The notes under the pieces were generated by a model. The model was not told the origin of the DNA, made no database searches, and saw nothing but the letters and a program-made list of their open reading frames with translations. Positions 16,776 through 25,939 of a stretch of 64,000 nucleotides of DNA are shown here, piece after piece. Positions within the stretch are counted from its first letter, which is position 1, and the number at the start of each line of letters is the position of its first letter. Position numbers and translations under genes: made by a program. The stretch is from Arcobacter iocasae (GTDB lineage: Bacteria > Campylobacterota > Campylobacteria > Campylobacterales > Arcobacteraceae), in assembly GCF_042214795.1 (NCBI RefSeq), contig NZ_CP090177.1, positions 62,001-126,000 of the forward strand, written 5' to 3'.

Positions 16776-17159
16776 CTATTTCATAGTTTTATATAAATTA
16801 ATTGCAGTATTTATTTCTTCATCTGTAGGTTTAACTCTTACTGATATATATCTTAACTCTCCAGTAGGAGTTCTTGAAGGATAAGCAGTAGCATTAACCC
16901 AATAAAAGCCACCACTTTTTGTAATATTTTTTACAATACCTTTCCATACTTTTCCAGACTTAATTGTCTTCCACAAGTCTTCAAAGGCTGCTTTTGGCAT
17001 ATCTTCATGTCTTACATAATTATGAGGTTTTCCAATTAATTCAGTTTTTGTATAACCAGCTATTTCACAAAAATCATTATTTGCATAAACAATAATTCCT
17101 TTTGTATTTGTTTCTGATACTATCATTGTATTTTCTGATAATTTTATTTCTTGTGACAA
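16776..17159 (-). CDS. PAS-domain sensor protein, CetB/Aer type
   Basis: Single PAS domain of 127 residues. The core reads ANNDFCEIAGYTKTELIGKPHNYVRHEDMPKAAFEDLWKTIKSGKVWKG, the pattern of the FAD-binding PAS of Aer and of Campylobacter CetB, followed by KNITKSGGFYWVNATAYPSR. Such proteins read redox or energy state and pass the signal to a separate chemoreceptor. The start is TTG at 17159 with an AAGGAG site. The gene is upstream of and probably co-transcribed with the soluble chemoreceptor. FAD binding is inferred from family resemblance. Confidence 0.85.
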   Translation of the reverse strand: MSQEIKLSENTMIVSETNTKGIIVYANNDFCEIAGYTKTELIGKPHNYVRHEDMPKAAFEDLWKTIKSGKVWKGIVKNITKSGGFYWVNATAYPSRTPTGELRYISVRVKPTDEEINTAINLYKTMK

Positions 17160-17310
17160 AATAATCTCCTTACGAAACTAAAAAATTCATTTTCATTATT
17201 TTTATACTTAATAATATTTTAATTATATATTTATATTTATTAATTAAGTTTAAATTAATAAAATAATATCTGAATATAATTTCATATATTCTTAAATAAT
17301 GATACTTTAA

Positions 17311-18060
17311 TTATTTGAACCATTTTTTATAAATTTTTTCATAAGTATTATCCTTTGTAATCTCAGCAAATAATAGGTTTAACTTTTCTCTTAAGTTATC
17401 ATTATTCTTTTTTAAAGCTATTGAATACTTGATTGTACAAATAACATCGCTTAAGATTCGAAATTCATTACTATGGCTTTCAACTTGTTCTTTTGCCCAA
17501 GTTGAACCAGCAGTAACAGCATCTATATTATTAAAAGCCAAAGCCTTTGTTAACTGTGGATATTGTGAAAAAGTAATTGTTAATACATTTGGTTGTATTT
17601 TTAAAAAATTAGTTAAATAATTTGTTCCTTTTAAAGAACCCACATGCATATTGTCCATCTCTTTTAAACTCTTGACACTATTATTGCTATTTAATAAAAC
17701 AACTTGTTCATCTAAATAATAAGGCTTAGTAAAAATTATATTTTTATTACTCTCTTTATCTTCTACCATTCCTGCAAAAAGAATATCTAATTTGTCATCT
17801 AAAAGCATTTTTTCTTTATTAATAGAGCTTACTTCTATGAATTGAACTCTCAAATCTAGTTTATTCATCATAGTTTTAATTAAATCAATATCAAAACCAT
17901 CAAGTCTACCATCATTATTTATAAAACCAAAAGGCTTATAATCGTATTTAACTCCAACTCTTATATATCCATCATCAAGAATCTCTTTTAAATCTTTCGA
18001 AAAAGAACATTGAACTATCAATATCAAAATAATAAAACTTTTCATAATATGTGTATGCAT
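17311..18060 (-). CDS. Periplasmic amino-acid-type solute-binding protein (SBP_bac_3)
   Basis: Family 3 solute-binding protein of 249 residues. A signal peptide (MKSFIILILIVQCSFS) follows a short MHTHI leader; the first ATG is kept because AAGGAAT lies eight bases upstream. The mature part begins LKEILDDGYIRVGVKYDYKPFGFINNDGRLDGFDIDL, the classic SBP_bac_3 opening. Residues ending the protein (YEKIYKKWF) are also typical. No permease or ATPase gene is adjacent, so it may serve a distant transporter or present ligands to a chemoreceptor; chemoreceptor genes lie on both sides. Ligand unknown, polar amino acids most likely. Confidence 0.85.
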   Translation of the reverse strand: MHTHIMKSFIILILIVQCSFSKDLKEILDDGYIRVGVKYDYKPFGFINNDGRLDGFDIDLIKTMMNKLDLRVQFIEVSSINKEKMLLDDKLDILFAGMVEDKESNKNIIFTKPYYLDEQVVLLNSNNSVKSLKEMDNMHVGSLKGTNYLTNFLKIQPNVLTITFSQYPQLTKALAFNNIDAVTAGSTWAKEQVESHSNEFRILSDVICTIKYSIALKKNNDNLREKLNLLFAEITKDNTYEKIYKKWFK

Positions 18061-18195
18061 AATTCATTCCTTATTATCCAATTATTAAATTTATCTTAAA
18101 TAATTTAATTCATTATAATATAGTTTTCCTGAATTATCTTTTGAATTTAAACTTTTTTTAGTTATCATTCCTTTTTACTTTTCTAAGGATACTAA

Positions 18196-18924
18196 TTGAG
18201 AATTATATTAGCACTTTTTATATTTTCTATTTCACTTTTTGCTGCTGATAATTTACCAGTAATAAATCTTTCAATTGCATCAATAGATCAACCTGCACAA
18301 TTTGTAAAAACAATAAATATTGCTATCATTCTTATTTTACTAGCAATGGCACCAACTCTACTACTTATGGTGACAAGCTTTACAAGACTTATAATCGTAT
18401 TATCATTATTAAGACAAGCTATGGGACTTCAACAAGCACCTCCAAATCAAATCGTAATATCTATGGCACTTATTTTAACTATATTCATTATGGAACCATA
18501 TGCTAAGGTATCTTATAATGAAGGTGTTAAGCCTTATATGGAAGAAAAGATTGGTTATGAAGAGGCTTTTGCCAAAAGTGTAAAACCTTTTAAAGAATTT
18601 ATGATAAAAAATACAAGAGAAGAAGATATTGCCCTTTTTTATCGTATTAAAAAAGAAAAAAATCCTAAAAATATAGATGATGTTTCACTTACTCTTTTAA
18701 TGCCTGCATTTATTGTAAGTGAGTTAAGAACAGCCTTTGAAATAGGATTTTTAATATTCTTGCCTTTTTTAGTTATTGATATTATTGTAGCTTCTATTCT
18801 GATGAGCTTAGGTATGATGATGTTACCTCCTGTAATGATATCCCTGCCCATAAAGGTTATCTTTTTTATTATCATTGATGGCTGGCAACTTATTATTGGA
18901 AATCTCGCACAATCTTTTAAATAA
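18196..18924 (+). CDS. fliP: Flagellar type III export protein FliP
   Basis: Core subunit of the flagellar export gate, 242 residues. It has a signal-like N-terminal helix (removed in known FliP), then four membrane helices. The signatures are TSFTRLIIVLSLLRQAMG and QAPPNQIVISMALILTIFIMEP, and FEIGFLIFLPFLVIDIIVASILMSLGMMMLPP near the end. The start is TTG at 18196 preceded by AAGGAT. It is isolated from other export genes (fliK-fhlB lies about 5 kb away), as is common in Campylobacterota, where flagellar genes are scattered. Confidence 0.96.
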   Translation: MRIILALFIFSISLFAADNLPVINLSIASIDQPAQFVKTINIAIILILLAMAPTLLLMVTSFTRLIIVLSLLRQAMGLQQAPPNQIVISMALILTIFIMEPYAKVSYNEGVKPYMEEKIGYEEAFAKSVKPFKEFMIKNTREEDIALFYRIKKEKNPKNIDDVSLTLLMPAFIVSELRTAFEIGFLIFLPFLVIDIIVASILMSLGMMMLPPVMISLPIKVIFFIIIDGWQLIIGNLAQSFK

Positions 18925-19086
18925 TACTTTTAAGCTACCTTTTTGCTTATCTTAATCCTAGATAAACAATTAATTATACATCTCCTACTAAATTAATTTA
19001 ACAAAATAACCCAATTATAATATTAACAGTATATTAATAAAATTTTATATTATTATAAAATTAGTCTAAAGTCTATTGGAGAAATC

Positions 19087-20994
19087 ATGAAGCCATTATC
19101 AATTAAAACAAAAACTCTAGCATTTATTACTATTATAATTATTATAATGTCAATAATAATTTCTCAAATAGCAATTTATGAGATAAATACATTAACCCAA
19201 GTACAAGCTAAGCAATTTAGAGAGGGAGAGTATGAAGAAAGAACACAAGAACTAAAAAATCATATTGAAATTATTAACAATCTTATTTCTCAATATGAAA
19301 AAGAATATGGAGAAGAAGGTAAGAAAAAGGTAATAGAAAAAATCAGAAATATAAAATATGGTAAGAATGGATATTTTTGGATTACTGATTTAAATATGAG
19401 AATGGTAATGCACCCTACTAATTCAGCGCTTGAAGGAAAAGATTTAACAAAAGATGTTAATTTTGTAAATAATAATGTTTTTGATCAAATGAGTAAAATA
19501 ATTAAAGATAAAGGTGAAGGAAGAATAGACTATGAACTACATAAATCTAATGATTCAGAACCAATTGCAAAATTTTCCTACATCACATTATTTAAACCTT
19601 GGGGATGGATAATAGGAACGGGTACAAATGTAGATGATGTAGAAAAAACTATTCTTGAAATGAAAATACAAACTAAAAATCAAATAAGTGCAATCATATT
19701 AGAAGTATCAGGGTTTACTCTACTCACAGTTATAATTTCTTATATCCTAGTAATTTTTGCATTTAACAATATTGTTAAAAAACCACTAGAGATGTTTAAA
19801 GATAACTTTAAAAGATTTTTAGATTTTATTACAATGGTTGATAATAAATATACACCAAGTGAAGTTACTAATTCTGATGAAATAGGAGAATTAACTTTAC
19901 TATTAAATGAAGTAGCATTGGAAATTGATAAAAAATTAAAAGATGACATTAGAGTTATGGGAGAAGTTGTATTAACAGCAGATAAGGTAGAACAAGGTAT
20001 TTATAAGTGTAGAATTCACGGGAGTTCTGAAAACCCAATGATATTAACTTTAAAAAATACACTGAATAAAATGTTAAATATTCTTGAACATAATATGTTA
20101 AATGTAAAAGATACTTTAGATGAGTACATAAATGGTGATTTTAGAAATAGAGTTATTATAGATAAAAGTCTAAAAGAAGAGATGCTTGCAGTTATGACAA
20201 GAGTTAATGGTCTAGGTGATGCCTTAAGCCAAAGTGCAAAAACAAATTTATCGAATGGACAAGCCCTAGAAAAAAACTCTTATAATCTAACAAACTCTAT
20301 GGAAAACTTAGCAAACAAAGCTAATGATCAAGCTGCTTCACTAGAAGAAACAGCCGCCGCAGTAGAGGAAATAACATCAATAACAAGAAGTAATGCCAGT
20401 AATGCTTCAAAAATGTCAGAGCTAGGACAGACAGTTAAATTATCTGTTTCAAAAGGACAAGAGCATGCAGCAAATACAGCTTCAGCAATGGAAGAAATCA
20501 ATCAAAAAGTTTCTGCAATCAATGAAGCAATTAATATAATCGATCAAATTGCATTTCAAACAAATATCTTAAGTCTAAATGCAGCAGTTGAATCAGCAAC
20601 AGCAGGAGAAGCTGGAAAAGGATTTGCAGTTGTAGCACAAGAAGTAAGAAATCTAGCATCTCGTTCTGCAGAAGCAGCACGAGAAATAAAAGACTTAGTA
20701 GAAGATGCAAATGATAAAGCTATCGAAGGTAAAAAAATATCTGATGGTATGATTACTGATTATCAAGAATTGAACAAACATATTTCAGAAACAATTCATA
20801 TTATTGAAGATGTTTCATCAGCTTCAAAAGAACAAATGAATGGAATTGAACAAATAAATGATGCAGTAGCAAAACTTGACAGTGTAACACAAGAAAATGC
20901 AAGTGAAGCAAACAAAATTAAAAATATATCAAGTGAAGTTTCTAATATGGCAAATGACCTTGTGGAAGATGCAAAAAATAAAAAATTTAACTAA
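19087..20994 (+). CDS. Methyl-accepting chemotaxis protein with single-Cache sensor
   Basis: Transmembrane chemoreceptor of 635 residues. TM1 spans residues 13-30. A periplasmic sCache domain follows (about 35-195) with GYFWITDLNMRMVMHP and FKPWGWIIGTGTNVDDV. TM2 lies at about 205-230, then come HAMP-like repeats and the MCP signalling domain with IDQIAFQTNILSLNAAVESATAGEAGKGFAVVA at the tip. sCache domains usually sense small organic acids. A PAS protein gene follows after 9 bases, so this receptor may combine direct ligand sensing with a separate redox signal. A GGAG site precedes the ATG. Its signalling part is similar to the soluble receptor at 15502-16758. Confidence 0.92.
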   Translation: MKPLSIKTKTLAFITIIIIIMSIIISQIAIYEINTLTQVQAKQFREGEYEERTQELKNHIEIINNLISQYEKEYGEEGKKKVIEKIRNIKYGKNGYFWITDLNMRMVMHPTNSALEGKDLTKDVNFVNNNVFDQMSKIIKDKGEGRIDYELHKSNDSEPIAKFSYITLFKPWGWIIGTGTNVDDVEKTILEMKIQTKNQISAIILEVSGFTLLTVIISYILVIFAFNNIVKKPLEMFKDNFKRFLDFITMVDNKYTPSEVTNSDEIGELTLLLNEVALEIDKKLKDDIRVMGEVVLTADKVEQGIYKCRIHGSSENPMILTLKNTLNKMLNILEHNMLNVKDTLDEYINGDFRNRVIIDKSLKEEMLAVMTRVNGLGDALSQSAKTNLSNGQALEKNSYNLTNSMENLANKANDQAASLEETAAAVEEITSITRSNASNASKMSELGQTVKLSVSKGQEHAANTASAMEEINQKVSAINEAINIIDQIAFQTNILSLNAAVESATAGEAGKGFAVVAQEVRNLASRSAEAAREIKDLVEDANDKAIEGKKISDGMITDYQELNKHISETIHIIEDVSSASKEQMNGIEQINDAVAKLDSVTQENASEANKIKNISSEVSNMANDLVEDAKNKKFN

Positions 20995-21003
20995 GGAGTT
21001 AAT

Positions 21004-21408
21004 ATGACAGAGGGAAAAGAAATAGTTTTAGATAAATCTGCTTTCTTGGTTAGTGAAACTGATGAAAAAGGTATCATTCGATTTGCAAATGACACATTTT
21101 GTAAAATTGCAGGGTATACACTTGATGAACTAATTGGACAACCCCATAGTATAGTTAGAAGTAAATATATGCCCAAAAAAGCATTTCAATCTCTTTGGGA
21201 TACTGTACAATCTGGTAAAATATGGACAGGATATGTAAAAAATGCCACTAAATCAGGTGATTTTTACTGGGTATATGCAACTGTTTTTCCATTTGAAAGT
21301 TGTAATGGTTCAACAGGATATTTATCATGTAGAAGAAAGCCCTCTGATAAAGAGATTCAAGAAGCTGAAGAATTATATGCTATTTGGAATAAAGAAGAAG
21401 GGAAATAG
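21004..21408 (+). CDS. PAS-domain sensor protein, CetB/Aer type, paired with Cache chemoreceptor
   Basis: Single PAS domain of 134 residues, closely similar to the PAS protein at 16776-17159 (FANDTFCKIAGYTLDELIGQPHSIVRSKYMPKKAFQSLWDTVQSGKIWTG). The C-terminal part keeps KSGDFYWVYATVFP and a conserved RRKPSDKEI end. Aer/CetB relatives bind FAD and report respiratory state to a partner receptor. It is transcribed with the preceding Cache receptor (9-base gap, AAGGAG site). In contrast to the other locus, the PAS gene here is downstream. Confidence 0.85.
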   Translation: MTEGKEIVLDKSAFLVSETDEKGIIRFANDTFCKIAGYTLDELIGQPHSIVRSKYMPKKAFQSLWDTVQSGKIWTGYVKNATKSGDFYWVYATVFPFESCNGSTGYLSCRRKPSDKEIQEAEELYAIWNKEEGK

Positions 21409-21521
21409 AAAATATTTCATACTTATTTTTTATTAATAATTATAAGAAAATATAATATATAGTTTTACATTATTTTAATTAATAAAACATTATAATAACT
21501 TTTTAAAAATAAAGGTTACTT

Positions 21522-22871
21522 ATGAATAAACTATTTGTATTTTTGTTAATAACTTCCATATTCTCTTTTGCAAAGGAGGTAACATTTGATGAAGCTTTAA
21601 TTTTATTACTTGAAAATAATAAAGAACTAAAATCAAAAAAATTAGATATAAAACAATCTCATGCAATATTAGATGAAATATCAGCAAATAATTATGGAGC
21701 TTTACATTTTAAAGAAACCTATACAAGTACAAATCATGCAGGATATGCTTTTAATTCAAAATTAAGTTCTAGAAAAGCTACCTTTGGTGATTTTGGGTTA
21801 GGTTCATATACAGGTTCTGACTCTATAGGTACTGCACCAGACGATTTAAACTATCCGAAATCTGTAGATAATTATGAAACAAAACTTACCTATGATATTC
21901 CACTATTTACAGGATTTAAAATATCAAATGCAAAAGATATTGCTAAACTTCAAATCCAAGCAAAAAACAAAAAATATCAATATGATGAAAAACTTTTAAC
22001 TTTAGAATTATTAAGAGCTTATAATGCTTGTGTCGCATCTAAAGAGTATTTAAAATCTACACAAAAAGCAAAAGAGGTAACTACATCTTTTGTAAATTTT
22101 TCAAATGAAATGTATAAAGAAGGTTTAGTTACAAAAATAGATTTAAATGAAGCCCAAGTGAGAGATTTAAATACAAATGTAAAACTTAAAGAAGCACAAA
22201 ATAAAGTATCACTTTCCCTTTCTTATTTAAGTTTTTTAGTTGGTGATGAAATTACAGATGTTAAAAACTTTGAAGAGGTAAAAATTTCAAGTATTGATTT
22301 AAAAAATATCCAAGAAGAAGCTATAAACAAAAGAGAAGATTTTAAATATATTGATTTAAATGCAAAGTCATCAAAGAAAAATATAAAAATAGAACAATCT
22401 GATTATTATCCTAAAATTGATGCACATATAGAGTATGGATATAGCAATGATAAATTAAAGAATTTTGATGAAACACAGGACTTCTACCTAGCAAAAGTTC
22501 AACTAAATATGAAAATATTTGATATGACAAGGGAATCTAAAATAGAACAAAGTAGAATCAAATATAATAAACTAATGTTGCAAAAAGAACAATTTAAAGA
22601 TTCTATAAAACTTGAAGTAAAACAAAACTATTTAAATTACTTATCAAAGGAAGAGATTCTAAAAGAAAAAATAAAAGCTCAAAACTTAGCAGAAGAGATT
22701 TTAGTAAAAGCTGAAGATATGTATAAAAATAAATTAATCAAAATGACTGACTTATTAACACAACAAGCCTCCTTGCAAAAAGCAGAAGCAGAAGTAATTA
22801 TGTCAAAATTCGATCTTACTTTTATAAAGGCAAAACTAAAACTGTCAATAGGTAAATCATTGGAAAAATAA
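21522..22871 (+). CDS. TolC-family outer-membrane efflux protein
   Basis: Outer-membrane channel of the TolC/OEP family, 449 residues. A signal peptide (MNKLFVFLLITSIFSFA) precedes the typical repeat with long coiled-coil helices. Recognisable points are FDEALILLLENNKELKS at the start, TYDIPLFTGFKISN in the first barrel part, and the second repeat with QVKLNMKIFD-like strands and KEQFKDSIKLEVKQNYLNYL. These trimers connect inner-membrane pumps or type I exporters to the exterior. No periplasmic adaptor or pump gene lies beside it, so the partner is unknown. It precedes the Slam-like gene by 196 bases, which include that gene's likely promoter. Confidence 0.87.
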   Translation: MNKLFVFLLITSIFSFAKEVTFDEALILLLENNKELKSKKLDIKQSHAILDEISANNYGALHFKETYTSTNHAGYAFNSKLSSRKATFGDFGLGSYTGSDSIGTAPDDLNYPKSVDNYETKLTYDIPLFTGFKISNAKDIAKLQIQAKNKKYQYDEKLLTLELLRAYNACVASKEYLKSTQKAKEVTTSFVNFSNEMYKEGLVTKIDLNEAQVRDLNTNVKLKEAQNKVSLSLSYLSFLVGDEITDVKNFEEVKISSIDLKNIQEEAINKREDFKYIDLNAKSSKKNIKIEQSDYYPKIDAHIEYGYSNDKLKNFDETQDFYLAKVQLNMKIFDMTRESKIEQSRIKYNKLMLQKEQFKDSIKLEVKQNYLNYLSKEEILKEKIKAQNLAEEILVKAEDMYKNKLIKMTDLLTQQASLQKAEAEVIMSKFDLTFIKAKLKLSIGKSLEK

Positions 22872-23067
22872 GAATATAGAAAATACTTAGTTCGTAATTT
22901 GTATAAATTAATATTCTGACTTTTATTCATAATTAAATATTTATTTTACATTAATTTTTCATTAAGTTATTTATCTTTATTTCTCATTATTTTGTCATTT
23001 TTAACTCAATACATCTTAAGGCTAACTTAAATATAATAGGTTAATTTACACAAAAGAAGTTTCTTAA

Positions 23068-24384
23068 ATGATAAAAAATATATTCTTGTCTTCTGTTTTT
23101 ACTGTCTCAATTGTTCTAGGTGCTGAATCCCTAACCTCATATGACCAAGCAGTAAAACTATTTAATGAAAAAGCTTATGAAAAAGCTTACGAAATATTTC
23201 TTTCTTTATCAAAAAATGATTTGGAAAACCAAAATCTAAACTTCTATCTTGGAAGATGTGAATATGAACAAGGGAAATATGATATAGCAATAAGTTATTA
23301 TGAAAGAATACTTTTTGCTCAACCAAATAATTTAAGAGCAAAAATAGAAATAGCACAAAGTAATTTGATGCTTAAAAACTATACTCAAGCAATAAAAGAC
23401 TTTAATGCTGTTTTAGTAAATGCAGATACTCCACCAGATGTAAAAAAAAGTATTGAATCAAGACTTGCTTACATAAAACAAACTATGCAAAAACACTTTA
23501 TAAGTGGAGCTTTAGTATTTGATTTAAGTTATGATTCAAATGTAAATAACTCAGCAACAGCAGGTGAATACTCAGTCTTTGTACCCCAATTGGGAACTGA
23601 TTTAACTTTAAATAATGATGCTAAAGAAGAATCTGATTATTATTATGATGCCATTGCTGTTATAAACCATGTATATAAATATAATGAAGAATTTTCTTTA
23701 AATAACAATCTTGTAGTTTATACCCAAGATTATGATACTAAAAAAGATAGTAATATTGATGTTATATCATTTACTTCTACTCCTACCTTTTACAAAGGAG
23801 CAAATAAATATAGCTCTGGAATAGGAATGGATTATGTTAGATACAATGACAAAGACTATTTAAAAAACTATAATCTAATACTTTCAAACTCTCATATCTT
23901 TACTCAAACAACTTTAAATGATATTACTTTTAAACTAAGTAAAAAACTCTATGACCAACAAGAAGATAAACAAAAAAATGCTTATGTATTTGATTTAACA
24001 AATAGCTTAAAATATAAAACAGAAAGCTTTGGACTTTTTACTTTAGATACTTCATATGCTAAAGAGTTAGAAATATATGAACAAAGAACAGATGTAAGTA
24101 AAGAATCATTTGAAGTAAGCTTAGAAAACAGTTTAGCTTTACCATATAAATTTAATCTAAACACAAATATAAATAGTAAAAAAGTAATCTATAGAGATAC
24201 TGATGTTAACTTTCTATCAAGAAGAGTTGATAAGATAAATAGTGCATCTATTGGAATAACTAGACCCTTAAGAAAAAACTTACTCTTTGCCTTAAAAGCA
24301 ACAGCTACAAACAATATGTCAAACCAAGAACCCTTTGATTATAAAAAACAAGTTATTAAATCTTCATTGATTTATACATTTTAA
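23068..24384 (+). CDS. TPR plus beta-barrel outer-membrane protein, Slam-like (type XI secretion candidate)
   Basis: 438 residues. A signal peptide (to about residue 19) is followed by TPR-like helical repeats (residues 25-150, for example NFYLGRCEYEQGKYDIAISYYERILFAQP pattern). A C-terminal region of about 290 residues is made of alternating amphipathic strands and ends in a terminal phenylalanine (SSLIYTF), as outer-membrane barrels do. N-terminal TPR plus a 14-strand-size barrel is the architecture of Slam/DUF560 translocators, which carry TbpB-barrel proteins across the outer membrane. The next gene (9-base gap) encodes a plausible cargo. A TATAAT box lies at 23032-23037. Family membership is inferred from architecture and context, not from a search. 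Confidence 0.65.
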   Translation: MIKNIFLSSVFTVSIVLGAESLTSYDQAVKLFNEKAYEKAYEIFLSLSKNDLENQNLNFYLGRCEYEQGKYDIAISYYERILFAQPNNLRAKIEIAQSNLMLKNYTQAIKDFNAVLVNADTPPDVKKSIESRLAYIKQTMQKHFISGALVFDLSYDSNVNNSATAGEYSVFVPQLGTDLTLNNDAKEESDYYYDAIAVINHVYKYNEEFSLNNNLVVYTQDYDTKKDSNIDVISFTSTPTFYKGANKYSSGIGMDYVRYNDKDYLKNYNLILSNSHIFTQTTLNDITFKLSKKLYDQQEDKQKNAYVFDLTNSLKYKTESFGLFTLDTSYAKELEIYEQRTDVSKESFEVSLENSLALPYKFNLNTNINSKKVIYRDTDVNFLSRRVDKINSASIGITRPLRKNLLFALKATATNNMSNQEPFDYKKQVIKSSLIYTF

Positions 24385-24393
24385 GGATTTAAC

Positions 24394-25908
24394 ATGAAAA
24401 AGATACTCTTATTACTTTTTATCCTTGCAAACTTTTTATTTGCTAGTATAGGACAAATAACAGCTTTAGTTGGTGATGTTAAAATCTCTAGGGATTCAAA
24501 TACTATCCTAGCTAAACTTGGAGAGAAATTAGAAAAGAATGATGTTATAAATTCTTCTAAAGGTTCTAAAGCTCAAATTACCATGAATGATAATACTATT
24601 ATTACTATTGGACAAAATTCTACTTTAAACATCTTTGATTATGTTTATGATGAGAGTAAACCAAAAGACTCTAAGGCTAGTTTTGGGTTTATGAAAGGCT
24701 CTTTTAAATCTATTACTGGAAAGATTGGAAAAATAAATAAAGAGAGATTTAAACTAAAAACAAAATCTGCTTCTATTGGTATTAGAGGAACTACAATTAT
24801 AGGGAATCAACAAATAATTATTTGTACTGATGGAGCTATTAGTGTTACTGCAAATGGAGTAACTGTAGATGTGGCAAAACAAGAGTTAACTAGAACTCCA
24901 CAAGGTGAGGCGCCTACTCCTCCTGAGCCTTTGAAACAAGATACTTTAGATAATTTAGAACAACAAACTGGTGCTGGTAATGGAGAAGGAGAACAAAACG
25001 ACAATAAAACTAATAATACAAATAATAGTCCAAATTCTGCTAATGAAACTTCTAATAATAATAATGCAGATGATGTCACTTCATTTATAGAAAATCAAAT
25101 AACAAGTGAAATAACTAAAAAAACTAAAAAAACTAAAGAACATTCTACTTTATCTAATTTTACTACTCTAGGATATGTAAATACAATAATTAAGGATGGT
25201 TCTACTTTTGAATCTTTTAAAAATGGAGAAATGGGAATAAATGACTTTGATCCAAATATAGAATCAACTGAAAATGAACCTAAACCTCAAATAGGTAGTT
25301 CTTCTCAAATAAATATTGATAATAAAAAAATATATAATTCTACACTAAAAGAAGATACTAGCATTGATTCATTAACTGATCAAAATAATGATGCATACTT
25401 ATCATGGGGAGAATGGGAAGGAACAGTTGAAGGTGTAACTTATACAGGAGGATGGATTGCAGGAACAAAAACTGCAAAAAGTATTGTAGATAATTTAATT
25501 AAAGGGGTAAATGATACAGTAAATTTTTATGGAAATGTTATTTATGGTGATATATATGATGGGACAAGTACACATGAATATGAGATAAACTCAACTAGTA
25601 AAGTAGATTTTGCATTTGATTTTGGTGGAGGAAGTAGCTCTTTTACAGGAAGTATGAACTTAATATATACTAATAATTCCCAACAAACTATTACTTATAA
25701 TATAGCTATTGGAAATAATGGAATCGTAAACTCATCAGGTTTCTCTTCATCTGATTTAACTCATAATTCTAACAGTATAACGGGAAATGTAAATGGTTCA
25801 TTTTATGGAAGTGGAGAGATTAAAGCAATAGGTGGAAAATTTGACTTTGAAGATGGTGTAATAAAAGGAAGTGGTTTATTTAAAGCTATAGAAGGTACTC
25901 GGCCATAA
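24394..25908 (+). CDS. Secreted FecR-domain protein with TbpB-like C-terminal barrel
   Basis: 504 residues. The signal peptide (MKKILLLLFILANFLFA) has no lipobox cysteine. A FecR domain follows (about residues 20-165: GDVKISRDS..., ASIGIRGTTIIG), then a Pro/Glu and Asn-rich linker (165-245), then a beta-rich part with WGEWEGTVEG. The C-terminal 100 residues are strand after strand ending ITGNVNGSFYGSGEIKAIGGKFDFEDG...GLFKA, close to the 'G.F.G..A.E.GG.F' pattern of the TbpB barrel. No sigma factor or TonB receptor is adjacent, so classical FecR signalling is unlikely. It follows the Slam-like gene by nine bases with an AAGGA site and may be its cargo. Confidence 0.7.
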   Translation: MKKILLLLFILANFLFASIGQITALVGDVKISRDSNTILAKLGEKLEKNDVINSSKGSKAQITMNDNTIITIGQNSTLNIFDYVYDESKPKDSKASFGFMKGSFKSITGKIGKINKERFKLKTKSASIGIRGTTIIGNQQIIICTDGAISVTANGVTVDVAKQELTRTPQGEAPTPPEPLKQDTLDNLEQQTGAGNGEGEQNDNKTNNTNNSPNSANETSNNNNADDVTSFIENQITSEITKKTKKTKEHSTLSNFTTLGYVNTIIKDGSTFESFKNGEMGINDFDPNIESTENEPKPQIGSSSQINIDNKKIYNSTLKEDTSIDSLTDQNNDAYLSWGEWEGTVEGVTYTGGWIAGTKTAKSIVDNLIKGVNDTVNFYGNVIYGDIYDGTSTHEYEINSTSKVDFAFDFGGGSSSFTGSMNLIYTNNSQQTITYNIAIGNNGIVNSSGFSSSDLTHNSNSITGNVNGSFYGSGEIKAIGGKFDFEDGVIKGSGLFKAIEGTRP

Positions 25909-25939
25909 AGTGGCTAAAGGTCAAAGACCATCGCCACTT
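25908..25939. terminator. Two-tier hairpin between convergent FecR-type and GNAT genes
   Basis: AAGTGGC (25908-25914) pairs with GCCACTT (25933-25939), and inside it GGTC (25919-25922) pairs with GACC (25926-25929) around an AAA loop. It lies across the 3' end of the GNAT gene and touches the FecR gene's stop. It probably serves both strands; no long T-run. Confidence 0.5.

Noticed and set aside
24394..25908. FecR protein as part of an iron-sensing FecI/FecR/FecA system.
   Set aside because: The protein is fully exported (signal peptide, no anti-sigma helix or membrane span), and no extracytoplasmic sigma factor or TonB-dependent receptor lies nearby.
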